In this document: in pieces, positions 40,041 to 47,777 of the stretch
Numbering within the stretch: the stretch's first letter is position 1
Layout of the letters: each line of letters begins with the position of its first letter
NCBI RefSeq assembly: GCF_014204795.1
Contig: NZ_JACHMB010000001.1
Coordinates: 5,146,001-5,210,000 of the forward strand
Direction: 5' to 3'
Length of the DNA: 64,000 nt
DNA from: Nonomuraea jabiensis
GTDB taxonomy: Bacteria > Actinomycetota > Actinomycetes > Streptosporangiales > Streptosporangiaceae
Made by a program: the position numbers and the translations under genes
Notes under the pieces: model-generated
The model's input: only the letters and a program-made list of their open reading frames with translations
Database searches by the model: none
Told to the model about the DNA's origin: nothing

Positions 40041-41063
40041 CTACCGCTGCTGCGCCTCCAGCGTCTCGCTGGTGACCGGTGAGAGCCAGAGCCACCGTAC
40101 GGCCTCACCCCCGAACGCGAATCCCGACATGTCTGGCATGTGGGGTGCGTTGGCCAGCATCAGGACCCCCGAATACTGCGGCCCCAACGGGAACGTCGAA
40201 GGCTCGTGATACCACTTCGCCGTGTGCCCGTGGCCGAGCCACGTGACCGAGTGCCACGGATACTGCGACAGCCACACCAGCAGCAGCGCCGCGTCGCGCG
40301 GGTCCTCGCGGGTGGCCACGGCCAGCTCGATCCTGGCGTACGCGCCCGGCTTGTCGATCCACTGCTCGACCGTGGGCATGCGCTGGCAGCTCATCCCCAC
40401 CGTGGACAGCACGGTGTAGGCGCGGCCCTGATGCGGCGGCCGTTCGGTGATGCCGACGGTCGGCAGCCGATCGCCGCTGGCGTCCCAATAGCGCCCCGCC
40501 GGACCGAGCGCCCCGTCCAGGTGGCCCATCACGAACTGCTGGAACGACGGCCACGACCCCTCGCTGTGCCGCCAGCCCCAGTAGGACCTGGCGTTGGAGA
40601 TGCGGGGCTGCAGCCCTTCGAGCGCCTCCGACAGCGCCCACGCGAACGGCGACTCGCCCACCGCGTCGCGGGCGTAGCCGGGCATGCCCCTGCTCATGTC
40701 GGCCCAGCCCGGGATGACCGCCAGCAGCTCCTCGTCCTCGTACAGGGCGACTCCGTCCCCCTCCTCGAACCACAGCGCGGTCAGCTGCCCGAGCGGCCTG
40801 CGGCCGTCCGGGTGGAGGGTGTTGGCCCTGGGCATCAGCGGCGGCAGGCCGGCGTTGATGCGGGCCAGGTCGACCACCGCCGGGGCGGGGCGATGGTTGG
40901 CCAGCCAGACGGCGCCGTGCACGGTGCCCTCGGGCGAGCACAGGTAAGCTACCGAGGAGTCCTCGTCACGCTCGACCACGAGCGTCCGGCTGCCGTACGG
41001 GTTACCGGCGGCGAGAACGACCTCGGCGCCACCCTCGCCAGATGCCGACCGAAAAATCGCCAT
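40041..41063 (-). CDS. Suppressor-of-fused (SUFU) domain protein
   Basis: 340 residues if started at ATG 41063; the frame continues 63 bp upstream without a ribosome-binding site. The C-terminal half resembles bacterial SUFU-domain proteins (YTVLSTVGMSCQRMP, RIELAVATRED, LLWLSQYPWH-type blocks, FPLGPQYSGVLML). The N-terminal half has no family I can name. Bacterial SUFU proteins are often linked to toxin immunity or remain of unknown function; here there is no adjacent toxin. No signal peptide or membrane segments. Confidence 0.7.
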   Translation of the reverse strand: MAIFRSASGEGGAEVVLAAGNPYGSRTLVVERDEDSSVAYLCSPEGTVHGAVWLANHRPAPAVVDLARINAGLPPLMPRANTLHPDGRRPLGQLTALWFEEGDGVALYEDEELLAVIPGWADMSRGMPGYARDAVGESPFAWALSEALEGLQPRISNARSYWGWRHSEGSWPSFQQFVMGHLDGALGPAGRYWDASGDRLPTVGITERPPHQGRAYTVLSTVGMSCQRMPTVEQWIDKPGAYARIELAVATREDPRDAALLLVWLSQYPWHSVTWLGHGHTAKWYHEPSTFPLGPQYSGVLMLANAPHMPDMSGFAFGGEAVRWLWLSPVTSETLEAQQR

Positions 41064-41183
41064 ACGAGATGACTGTAGATCGGGTGGCAGCCACGATGCG
41101 AGCCGTACCGTAACCAGGAATGCCACCTCCGATCCGAACGTTCATTACCCTGATTGAAAGTCACTCAAAGCAAAGGCAGGAAC

Positions 41184-42284
41184 GTGTCCCAGCCCCCAGG
41201 CCAGCTCACCTTCGTCGCGCCCCGGCGGGCCAAGCCCGCACGGCACCTGGCCGACCTGTCGATGGCCGACCGGCGGGCCGCGGTCACCGAGCTGGGCGAG
41301 AAGGCGTTCCGCGCCGACCAGCTCTCCCGCCACTACTTCGAGCGGCTCACCACCGACGTCGGCGCGATGACCGACCTGCCGGCGGCCTCCCGCGAGAAGC
41401 TGGCCGCGCTCCTGCCCGACCTGCTGACCTCGGTCAGGGAGCTGACCACCGACGGAGGCACCACGCGTAAGACGCTGTGGCGGCTGTTCGACGGGGCGCT
41501 GGTCGAGTCGGTGCTCATGCGCTATCCCGACCGGGTCACGATGTGCGTGTCCTCGCAGGCCGGCTGCGGCATGAACTGCCCCTTCTGCGCCACCGGCCAG
41601 GCCGGGCTCACGCGCAACATGTCCACCGCCGAGATCGTCGAGCAGGTGGTCGCCGGAGCTCGGGCGCTGGCGGCCGGCGAGGTGCCCGGCGGGCCCGGCC
41701 GGGTGAACAACGTCGTGTTCATGGGCATGGGAGAGCCGCTGGCCAACTACAAGCAGGTCATCGGGGCGGTGCGGCGGCTGGTGGAGCCCGCGCCGCACGG
41801 GCTGGGCATCTCGGCCCGGGGCATCACCGTCTCCACCGTCGGGCTGGTGCCCGCGATCGGCAAGCTCGCCGACGAGGGGCTGCCCGTCACGCTGGCGCTG
41901 TCGCTGCACGCGCCCGACGACGAGCTGCGTGACACGCTGGTGCCGATCAACACGCGGTGGAAGGTGGCCGAGGTCCTCGACGCGGCGTGGGCGTACGCGG
42001 CGAAGACCAAGCGGCGGGTCTCCATCGAGTACGCGCTGATCAAGGACGTCAACGACCAGGAGTGGCGGGCCGACCTGCTGGGCAAGCTGGTCCGGGGCAA
42101 GCTCGTACACGTCAACCTGATCCCGCTCAACCCGACCCCGGGCTCGAAGTGGACGGCTTCCCGGCCGGAGGACGAGCGGGCGTTCGTGCGGCGGCTGGAG
42201 TTCCACGGCGTGCCGGTGACGGTCCGTGACACGCGCGGCCGCGAGATCGACGGCGCCTGCGGCCAGCTCGCGGCCGCCGAATAA
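41184..42284 (+). CDS. rlmN: 23S rRNA (adenine-C2)-methyltransferase RlmN
   Basis: 366 residues from GTG 41184 with GCAGGAAC just before it. Radical-SAM enzyme with the cluster motif C128-x3-C132-x2-C135 (CGMNCPFC), GMGEP (VVFMGMGEPLANY), SLHAPDD and the C-terminal GREIDGACGQL, whose cysteine takes part in methyl transfer. It methylates A2503 of 23S rRNA and A37 of some tRNAs. It is usual downstream of cdsA in this group. Confidence 0.96.
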   Translation: MSQPPGQLTFVAPRRAKPARHLADLSMADRRAAVTELGEKAFRADQLSRHYFERLTTDVGAMTDLPAASREKLAALLPDLLTSVRELTTDGGTTRKTLWRLFDGALVESVLMRYPDRVTMCVSSQAGCGMNCPFCATGQAGLTRNMSTAEIVEQVVAGARALAAGEVPGGPGRVNNVVFMGMGEPLANYKQVIGAVRRLVEPAPHGLGISARGITVSTVGLVPAIGKLADEGLPVTLALSLHAPDDELRDTLVPINTRWKVAEVLDAAWAYAAKTKRRVSIEYALIKDVNDQEWRADLLGKLVRGKLVHVNLIPLNPTPGSKWTASRPEDERAFVRRLEFHGVPVTVRDTRGREIDGACGQLAAAE

Positions 42285-42399
42285 CCCACCCGCCGAGAGT
42301 TCCCGGGCGGCGGCGTTCGAAGGGACGCGGCCGGCCTGGGGCGCGCAATGGCGCGGGCCGGCCCCGGGGCGGAGAACCGCAACGGCCGGTGGACGCTGC

Positions 42400-42482
42400 G
42401 GCGGGCCGGCCTGGGGTGTGGGACGGCGCCTGGGCTGGCGGGATGGCGCCTGGGGCGTGGGATCGCGCCTGGGGCGTGCGGG
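42400..42482 (+). repeat. ~19-bp GCGCCTGGGGCGTGGGA repeats
   Basis: CTGGG words recur at 42411, 42430, 42450 and 42469 in near-identical context in the spacer between rlmN and the convergent SGNH gene. Confidence 0.7.
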
Positions 42483-42489
42483 CGGCGGG

Positions 42490-43203
42490 CTAGTGGGGTG
42501 CGATCGAGCGGGCGGTGAAGCCCTCGATCAGGTCGGCGATCATGGCGGCGCCCCGGCTGTTCAAGTGGATGTTGTCCGTGGTGAGCTGGAGGCCGCGCCC
42601 CCTGGAGATGGCGTCCAGGCTGCGGCCGAGCAGGAAGTGCTGCATCGCGGCGGTCTGCGCCAGCCGCCCCTCCGCCCGGTAGCGGGTGCCGGGAGCCCGG
42701 CCCTGCTCCTCCAGGTAAGCCGTCATCCGCTCGTTGAGCGGCAGGTACGTGACCCCCTCGGCCGCCGCGACCCGCCGGACGATCTCGCTGTACTCGGCGG
42801 CCCGCCGCACCGGGACGGAGCCGAGCTCCTCGCCGATGACGGGCAGGGAGAGCATCGCCACGCGGGCCATCGTCTCGTCCTGGAGGCGGCGGGCGATGGT
42901 GGTGAGGTTGGCCGCGTAGGCCTCCGGGGTGGGGTCCGCGGAGAGCTTCCAGCGCTTGCGCAGGGCCTTGGCGAGCGTCCCGCTGAGCGTGGAGTTCGCG
43001 TCGTTCGTGCCGATCAGTACGGTCACCACGTCGGGGTCCTGGCCCACGACGTCGTCGAGCCGCTTGACCGTCTCCGACGACGGCTCGTAGTTGACCCCGG
43101 CGTTGATCACGGTCGCCTCGGGCAGCCGGGAGCGGAGCAGGGCCACGTAGTCGGCGCTCACCTGTGCGCGGGTGATGCTGTCACCCAGGCAGATCATTTT
43201 CAC
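42490..43203 (-). CDS. SGNH/GDSL-family hydrolase
   Basis: 237 residues, ATG 43203. GDSL box at the very start (ICLGDSITRAQ, nucleophile S9), the block-III Asn in IGTNDANS, and the catalytic Asp/His in DNIHLNSRG. No signal peptide, so probably a cytoplasmic esterase or acylhydrolase; the substrate is unknown. A TetR-type palindrome lies 20 bp upstream, suggesting regulation. Confidence 0.88.
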   Translation of the reverse strand: MKMICLGDSITRAQVSADYVALLRSRLPEATVINAGVNYEPSSETVKRLDDVVGQDPDVVTVLIGTNDANSTLSGTLAKALRKRWKLSADPTPEAYAANLTTIARRLQDETMARVAMLSLPVIGEELGSVPVRRAAEYSEIVRRVAAAEGVTYLPLNERMTAYLEEQGRAPGTRYRAEGRLAQTAAMQHFLLGRSLDAISRGRGLQLTTDNIHLNSRGAAMIADLIEGFTARSIAPH

Positions 43204-43222
43204 CGTCGTCTCCTCTAGGGTG

Positions 43223-43236
43223 AGTGAGTGCTCACT
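43223..43236. promoter_or_regulatory. TetR-type palindrome AGTGAG-TG-CTCACT
   Basis: A perfect 6-2-6 palindrome 20 bp upstream of the SGNH hydrolase start, overlapping the end of the ABC permease gene. The sequence resembles the TTAGTGAGCACTCACT-like sites bound by many TetR-family repressors. No tetR gene is in this window. Confidence 0.45.
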
Positions 43237-43906
43237 AACCTACCCTACGCCGGAGCCACACGTTCGCCCCCAGGCCGATCAGGCACCAGGCCAGGGAGAT
43301 GGCGCCGAGTTCGGGGAGCTGGTCGAGGAGGTGACCCCCGTTCGCCGCCTTCATCCAGGCGATGAGTGGGACGGTGAGCCAGTGCAGGGGCGAGGAGCTG
43401 AGCAGCAGCATCGCCAGGAACCCGAGCAGCAGCCCCATGATCGAAAGTGCGGGGGAGCGGATGACCGCGCGGCTGGTGAGGGCGCCCAGCGCGGTGCCGG
43501 TGAGCGCGGCCAGCGCGTTCAGGACGAGGGCGCCGGCCAGCACGCCGCGCGACGGAGTCTGGCTCACGCCGAGCAGGAGCGCCGCCCCCATGCCGAGCGC
43601 CGCGAACGCCACGCAGGTCACGAAAGCCGCCATCAGCCCCGCCGCCACCTCCTTGCCCCGGCCGCCCACCTGGATCGCCGACAGCTCGCGCTGCTGGTCG
43701 GGCTCGGTGTCGAGGAGGCTCCTGGTGGCCCAGGCCAGGATGGGAATGATCAGCACGGCGCCGTCCGTGAGGGCCGCGGCCTCGCCACCGCGCGGCGCCC
43801 GGCTGCCGTAGAGGATCGCCAGCATGGCGAGGGCCAGGAGGAGCGCCTGGAACATGCGGTGCGAACGGATGTAGGCGGCCAGGCGGAACGTGGCCAGGGC
43901 GATCAA
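43235..43906 (-). CDS. ABC exporter membrane subunit
   Basis: 223 residues from a TTG at 43906 overlapping the ATPase stop by 4 bp (TTGA) and preceded by GAGGAG; the longer frame upstream belongs to the ATPase region. About six hydrophobic segments (ALLLALAMLAILYG, LIIPILAWATRSLL, VLAGALVLNALAALTG, IMGLLLGFLAMLLL, AISLAWCLIGLGANVW). An ABC-2-like permease with no named family; with the upstream ATPase it would form an exporter. Confidence 0.8.
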   Translation of the reverse strand: MIALATFRLAAYIRSHRMFQALLLALAMLAILYGSRAPRGGEAAALTDGAVLIIPILAWATRSLLDTEPDQQRELSAIQVGGRGKEVAAGLMAAFVTCVAFAALGMGAALLLGVSQTPSRGVLAGALVLNALAALTGTALGALTSRAVIRSPALSIMGLLLGFLAMLLLSSSPLHWLTVPLIAWMKAANGGHLLDQLPELGAISLAWCLIGLGANVWLRRRVG

Positions 43907-44634
43907 CCGGACTCCTCGATCTCGCGGGCCAGATAACCCTCGCCGCGCATCCTGGCGAGGAAGTCGTGAACCTCGGACGCGGGCACCGTGACGGCCACGA
44001 CCGTCCCCCTGTCCTCGACCGGTTCGAGGCCGGGGGCCGTCGTGCTCTCCTTGAGGCGGCCGTCCACCAGCGACCAATGGCGCATCGCGGGCAGGGAGCG
44101 CAGGCCGCCCTGGTGGTCGCTGACGATGACGATGCCGCCGCGCCCCGCCACCTCGCCGGTGATCGACGGGAGCGCTTCACGGGTGTCCACGTCGAGCCCG
44201 GCGAACGGCTCGTCCAGGATCAGCAGCCCCGGCTCCGCCATCAGCGCCTGGACGAGCCCGACCTTGTGCGCGCTGCCCTTCGACAGCTCGCCCAGGGAGA
44301 CGGTGAGGAGGTGGCCCATGTTCAGGCGCTCGGCCCACGGCTCCCAGCGGGCGCCCCCGCGTACCCGGGACATGTGGCGCAGGTAGGCCGTGACCGTGAA
44401 CGGCTGGGCGGTCGGGAAGCGGTCGGGAGCGAAGCCGACCACCTCGGGACGCTCGGCGATCGTGCCGGTCGTGGGCCGGGTGAGGCCCGCGAGGAGGCGG
44501 AGCAGAGTCGACTTGCCTGCCCCGTTCACGCCGGTCAGCTCGATCACGTCGCCGGGGGCGAGCTGGGCGTCGACGTCTTCGATGACGAAAGGTTCACGTC
44601 TTCGGTAGCGGAAAGAGACCTTGGACAGCCGCAT
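43903..44634 (-). CDS. ABC exporter ATP-binding subunit
   Basis: 243 residues, ATG 44634. Walker A GVNGAGKST, a diverged signature loop (LGELSKGSAHKVGL, with LSKGS in place of LSGGQ), Walker B LLILDEPFAGLD and switch His in VIVSDHQGG. A C-terminal ~40-residue domain (VVAVTVPASEVHDFLARMRGEG) follows, as in drug/lantibiotic exporters. Coupled to the membrane subunit downstream. Confidence 0.88.
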   Translation of the reverse strand: MRLSKVSFRYRRREPFVIEDVDAQLAPGDVIELTGVNGAGKSTLLRLLAGLTRPTTGTIAERPEVVGFAPDRFPTAQPFTVTAYLRHMSRVRGGARWEPWAERLNMGHLLTVSLGELSKGSAHKVGLVQALMAEPGLLILDEPFAGLDVDTREALPSITGEVAGRGGIVIVSDHQGGLRSLPAMRHWSLVDGRLKESTTAPGLEPVEDRGTVVAVTVPASEVHDFLARMRGEGYLAREIEESG

Positions 44635-44690
44635 GGTCCTGTCACGCTATATGTCGGGTCGCATCGCCGGCATAAAGAGCCTCACAGTGA

Positions 44691-44712
44691 CTCCCCCGAT
44701 CCCCGAAGGGAG
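44691..44712 (-). ncRNA. Hairpin at the right end of the tnpB element (possible omega-RNA 3' part)
   Basis: Immediately downstream of tnpB on its own strand, a CTCCC/GGGAG stem (44691-44695 with 44708-44712) follows AGCGAGAAACCG. TnpB of IS200/IS605 elements uses an omega-RNA overlapping the gene's 3' end and the element's right end, normally ending in such a hairpin. The exact RNA limits and the guide cannot be fixed from this sequence alone. Confidence 0.4.
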
Positions 44713-44722
44713 CGGTTTCTCG

Positions 44723-45939
44723 CTAGGCCGCCTTCGCAGCGTTGCGAAGGGCAAGCCCTGCCCTCAATATGTTGATCGCCGCGTTCACGTCGGCGTGTGC
44801 CTCATGCCCGCACGCCGCGCATCGGAACTCGGCTTGGCTGATGCGGTTCTCCTTGGCACAGTGCCCGCAACGCGAGCAGGTGCGGGAGGTGTTGGTGGGA
44901 TTCACTGCGATCAGCTCTCGACCGGCGCTTTCAGCCTTGTGCGCGAGAATCGTCAGCAACACCCCCCAGCCCGCGTCCAGGATGCTTCGGTTAAGTCCGG
45001 ACTTCTGGGCCACGCCGGTGCCGGGCGTCTCCATAGTGCCGGATGCCGAGCGGGTCATGTTGGCGATCTTCAGAGCCTCGTGCACGATCACGTCATAGCC
45101 GCGGACCAGGGCAAGCGCGGTCTTGTGCGCATCGTCGACGCGCTGACGGCGGATTTTGGCGTGCAGGTGGGAAATCCTGGCGACGGCCCTACGCCGCCGC
45201 ATGCTTCCTTGTGTCTTTCTGGCGAGATCTCGCTGAGCGGTCGCAAGCCGGTCGGCCATCGCGGAGAGGCGGCGGGGGTTGGCTACCTGCCTGCCATCAC
45301 TGGTGGTGATGAGCGACGCCACGCCCAGATCGATCCCGACGACCGCGCCAGTGCCGGCCAGATGCTCGGTGGGCACGTCAGTACACAACAGTACGACGTA
45401 CCAGCGCTGACCCTTCCGCTTCACGCTGATCGTCTTCACCTGGCCCTTGACGGGGCGGTGCTGATGCACACGGACATGGCCGATGCCCTGCAGACGAACG
45501 AACGTGGCGGTCGGGTGCTCGGATTGGGAGTCCCATCGGCAGCCGTCCCCGTCCTTGGGCCACTCCACCGTGTCGAACCAGCCGCGTCCCTTGAAACGCG
45601 GAAACCCGGGCGCACGGCCCTCGCGAACTCGCTTGAAGAACGCCACGAATGCCTTGTCCAGGCGGCGCAACGTGGCCTGCTGGGAGGAGAACGACCACCG
45701 GCCCTGCCCGCTCGGGTCCTCGGCACGGATATGCTCAGATCCCTGGACTGGTCTCCGTACCGGATCGTGACGCTCACCCTGCGGTAGGCGGTGCGACGAT
45801 GCTCCAACGCTGCGTTGTACAACTCTCTATGATCTTCAAGGCACGCGGCGAGCGCGATCTCCTGGTGTCGAGTGGGACGCAACAGGAACGTGAACGACCT
45901 GCGCACACCCACCTCCCTGACATCAGCCTGTTTGATCAC
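44723..45939 (-). pseudogene. tnpB: IS200/IS605-family tnpB, disrupted by a frameshift
   Basis: The 5' part (from GTG 45939: RRSFTFLLRPTRHQEIALAA, HRELYNAALEHRR) and the 3' part (from about 45740: AEDPSGQGRWSFSSQQATL, then RRLDKAF) are in different frames. A one-base deletion near 45740 would join them as YGDQSRDLS/HIRAEDP. The 3' frame keeps the RuvC-like triad (D in VGIDLGVAS, E in VHEALKIANM, D in HADVNAAIN) and the zinc finger (CSRCG...CAACG). TnpB is an RNA-guided nuclease; the intact protein would be about 405 residues. No tnpA is nearby. The element lies between an ABC exporter and a DivIVA-domain gene. Confidence 0.85.
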
Positions 45940-45969
45940 AGCACATCGATCAGCAGCGACAATAACCCA

Positions 45970-45990
45970 GGAGGAAGCGCGAATTCCTCC
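45970..45990. repeat. 7-bp hairpin at the left flank of the tnpB element
   Basis: GGAGGAA (45970-45976) pairs with TTCCTCC (45984-45990), loop GCGCGAA; a CCCGT/ACGGG stem follows. It sits just upstream of the tnpB start and may be the left-end structure recognised by an IS605-type transposase. Confidence 0.4.
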
Positions 45991-46067
45991 CGTCGGCTAG
46001 AACGGGCGGTCCCCTCCGCGTCAAAATTGCTGGAGGCACCCCCGGCACGTTCTCAAGAGGAGTGGGC

Positions 46068-46616
46068 TTGAATCGCTTTCCGCGCGTCATGGGTATGCGT
46101 TCAGGCTATGACCCCGCCGAAGTCGACGCCCTGATCGGGCGGATCGAGTCGACCCTGGGCAGGGGCATGCCCACTGTGGAGCCCGTCACCGCCGACGACG
46201 TGCGACGGGCCACGTTCCGCGCCAAGCGCGGCGGCTATGTCGAGACCGCGGTCGACTTCGCCCTGGAGGCGTTCGTGGTGGCGCTGGAGACCCAGGCCAA
46301 GCGGCCGGTACGCCTGGCCATGGCCGAGCCGACCGGCGAGATGCTGCGCGAGGAGTGGTTCGAGACCCAGGCGGCCCGCGTCGAACGGGTGGCCTTCCGC
46401 CCGGGTCGCATGGGCACCGGCTACAACGAGGACGAGATCGACGCCTTCCTCGACCGCATCGTGGCCACCCTGCGCGGGACGACCGACTTCCCGGTGACGG
46501 CCAAGGAGGTGCGGGCGGCGAAATTCTCGACCGTGCTGTTCCGCTCCGGCTACCTCATCGCGGACGTGGACTCGTTCCTGGCCGGCATCGCGGACGTGCT
46601 GGAGCAGCGCCGTTAG
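46068..46616 (+). CDS. DivIVA-domain protein
   Basis: 182 residues from TTG 46068, five bases after AAGAGGAG; a GTG six bases earlier is the alternative. It contains three DivIVA-type segments: GMRSGYDPAEVDALIGRIEST, GTGYNEDEIDAFLDRIVATL and RSGYLIADVDSFLAGIADVL, each beginning with the Gly-Tyr pair used for membrane recognition, interspersed with TADDVRRATF-like blocks. It lacks the long coiled coil of Wag31/DivIVA, so it may be an accessory polar or septal protein. Its end overlaps the convergent HAD gene by 4 bp. Confidence 0.85.
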   Translation: MNRFPRVMGMRSGYDPAEVDALIGRIESTLGRGMPTVEPVTADDVRRATFRAKRGGYVETAVDFALEAFVVALETQAKRPVRLAMAEPTGEMLREEWFETQAARVERVAFRPGRMGTGYNEDEIDAFLDRIVATLRGTTDFPVTAKEVRAAKFSTVLFRSGYLIADVDSFLAGIADVLEQRR

Positions 46617-47260
46617 GCGTTCTCGACCACGGACAGCAGCCCGCCGAGGTCGGGCAGCTCCTGCTGGATGACCTTCTCGTCGGCGGGCCGCCCGCCCTGG
46701 CGGTTGATCCACACGCGCGGGATGCCGAGGCGGTGCGCGGGGCCCATGTCGTGGAAGTAGCTCTGCGCCACATGAACCCATCGCGCCGGCTCGTACGAGC
46801 GCCTGAACGTCTCGAAGTGTGCGTCGGCCGGCTTGTACGCGCCCACGTCCTCCGACGTCAGCACCGCGTCGAACGCCACGGGCAGCCGCCGCCGCGTCTC
46901 GGCGATGAGGTCGCGGTCGCAGTTGGTGAGCAGCGCCAGACGCCAGCCCGCGGCGCGCAGCGCCGACAGCTCGGCGCCCACCTCCGGGAACACCGGCCAG
47001 TACGGGAGCGTCGTGCCCAGCACCGCGGCGTCGTCCCCGTTCAGCTCCACGTTCTCGTCGGCGCAGGCCCGGCGGAGCGCCTCGGCCAGCACGTGGCGGT
47101 AGCGGAGCGTCGGGGACTCGGCCTGCACGACGTGCTCGTGCCGGTTGTACGCCTCCAGCAGCCGTGCCCCCTGACCCGGCGCGACCAGCTCGGCGCTGGT
47201 GCGGATGCCGTGCCGCCAGTCAACAAGTGTCCCGAAGCAGTCGAACGTTACCCATCGCAT
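46613..47260 (-). CDS. HAD-superfamily hydrolase (haloacid dehalogenase type II-like)
   Basis: 215 residues, ATG 47260. HAD motifs: I, FDCFGTLVD (nucleophile D7); II, LLTNCD; III, YKPADAHF; IV, SYFHDMGPA. The order and spacing match L-2-haloacid dehalogenase-like proteins, whose actual substrates vary widely. An alternative start is ATG 47269. It is divergent from the GNAT gene, whose start lies only about 10 bp away, so their promoters must overlap or lie inside the neighbouring gene. Confidence 0.88.
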   Translation of the reverse strand: MRWVTFDCFGTLVDWRHGIRTSAELVAPGQGARLLEAYNRHEHVVQAESPTLRYRHVLAEALRRACADENVELNGDDAAVLGTTLPYWPVFPEVGAELSALRAAGWRLALLTNCDRDLIAETRRRLPVAFDAVLTSEDVGAYKPADAHFETFRRSYEPARWVHVAQSYFHDMGPAHRLGIPRVWINRQGGRPADEKVIQQELPDLGGLLSVVENA

Positions 47261-47270
47261 AGATCTCATA

Positions 47271-47762
47271 ATGAGGGACATGGCGATATCCGTGCGTCCC
47301 ATCGAGCCGCAAGATCTCGCGAACGTGACCCGGGTGCTGACCGAGAGCTGGGGCGGCTCGACCGTGGTGGCCCTGGGCCGTGGGGAGCTGGTCGACGCCG
47401 CCGCGCAGCCGGGCTTCATCGCCGAGATCGGCGGTGAGCTGGCCGGGATCATCACGTACGCCCGGCGTGGCGACTCCGTGGAGATCATCACGATCGACGC
47501 GGTGCTGCCTGGCCAGGGGGTGGGGGCGGCGCTGCTGGACGCGGTGCGCGCCGCCGCCGTCGAGGGCGGGGCGGCCAGGCTCTGGCTGATCACCACCAAC
47601 GACAACACGCACGCCCTGCGGTTCTACCAGCGGTACGGTTTCGACCTGATCGCCCTGCACCGCAACGGCGTGGACCGGGCGCGGGACCTCAAGCCGGGCA
47701 TTCCCGCCGAGGCGGACGGCATCCCGATCCGGCACGAGCTGGAGCTGGAGCTCCTTCTCTGA
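47271..47762 (+). CDS. GNAT-family N-acetyltransferase
   Basis: 163 residues from ATG 47271; ATG 47280 is nearly as likely. GNAT fold: ISVRPIEPQDLANVTRVL, the acetyl-CoA loop VLPGQGVGAALLDAV (Q/RxxGxG/A variant), and WLITTNDNTHALRFYQRYGF. The substrate is unknown; the family acetylates amines on small molecules or proteins. Confidence 0.9.
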   Translation: MRDMAISVRPIEPQDLANVTRVLTESWGGSTVVALGRGELVDAAAQPGFIAEIGGELAGIITYARRGDSVEIITIDAVLPGQGVGAALLDAVRAAAVEGGAARLWLITTNDNTHALRFYQRYGFDLIALHRNGVDRARDLKPGIPAEADGIPIRHELELELLL

Positions 47763-47777
47763 CCCTTCCGCTCCCCG

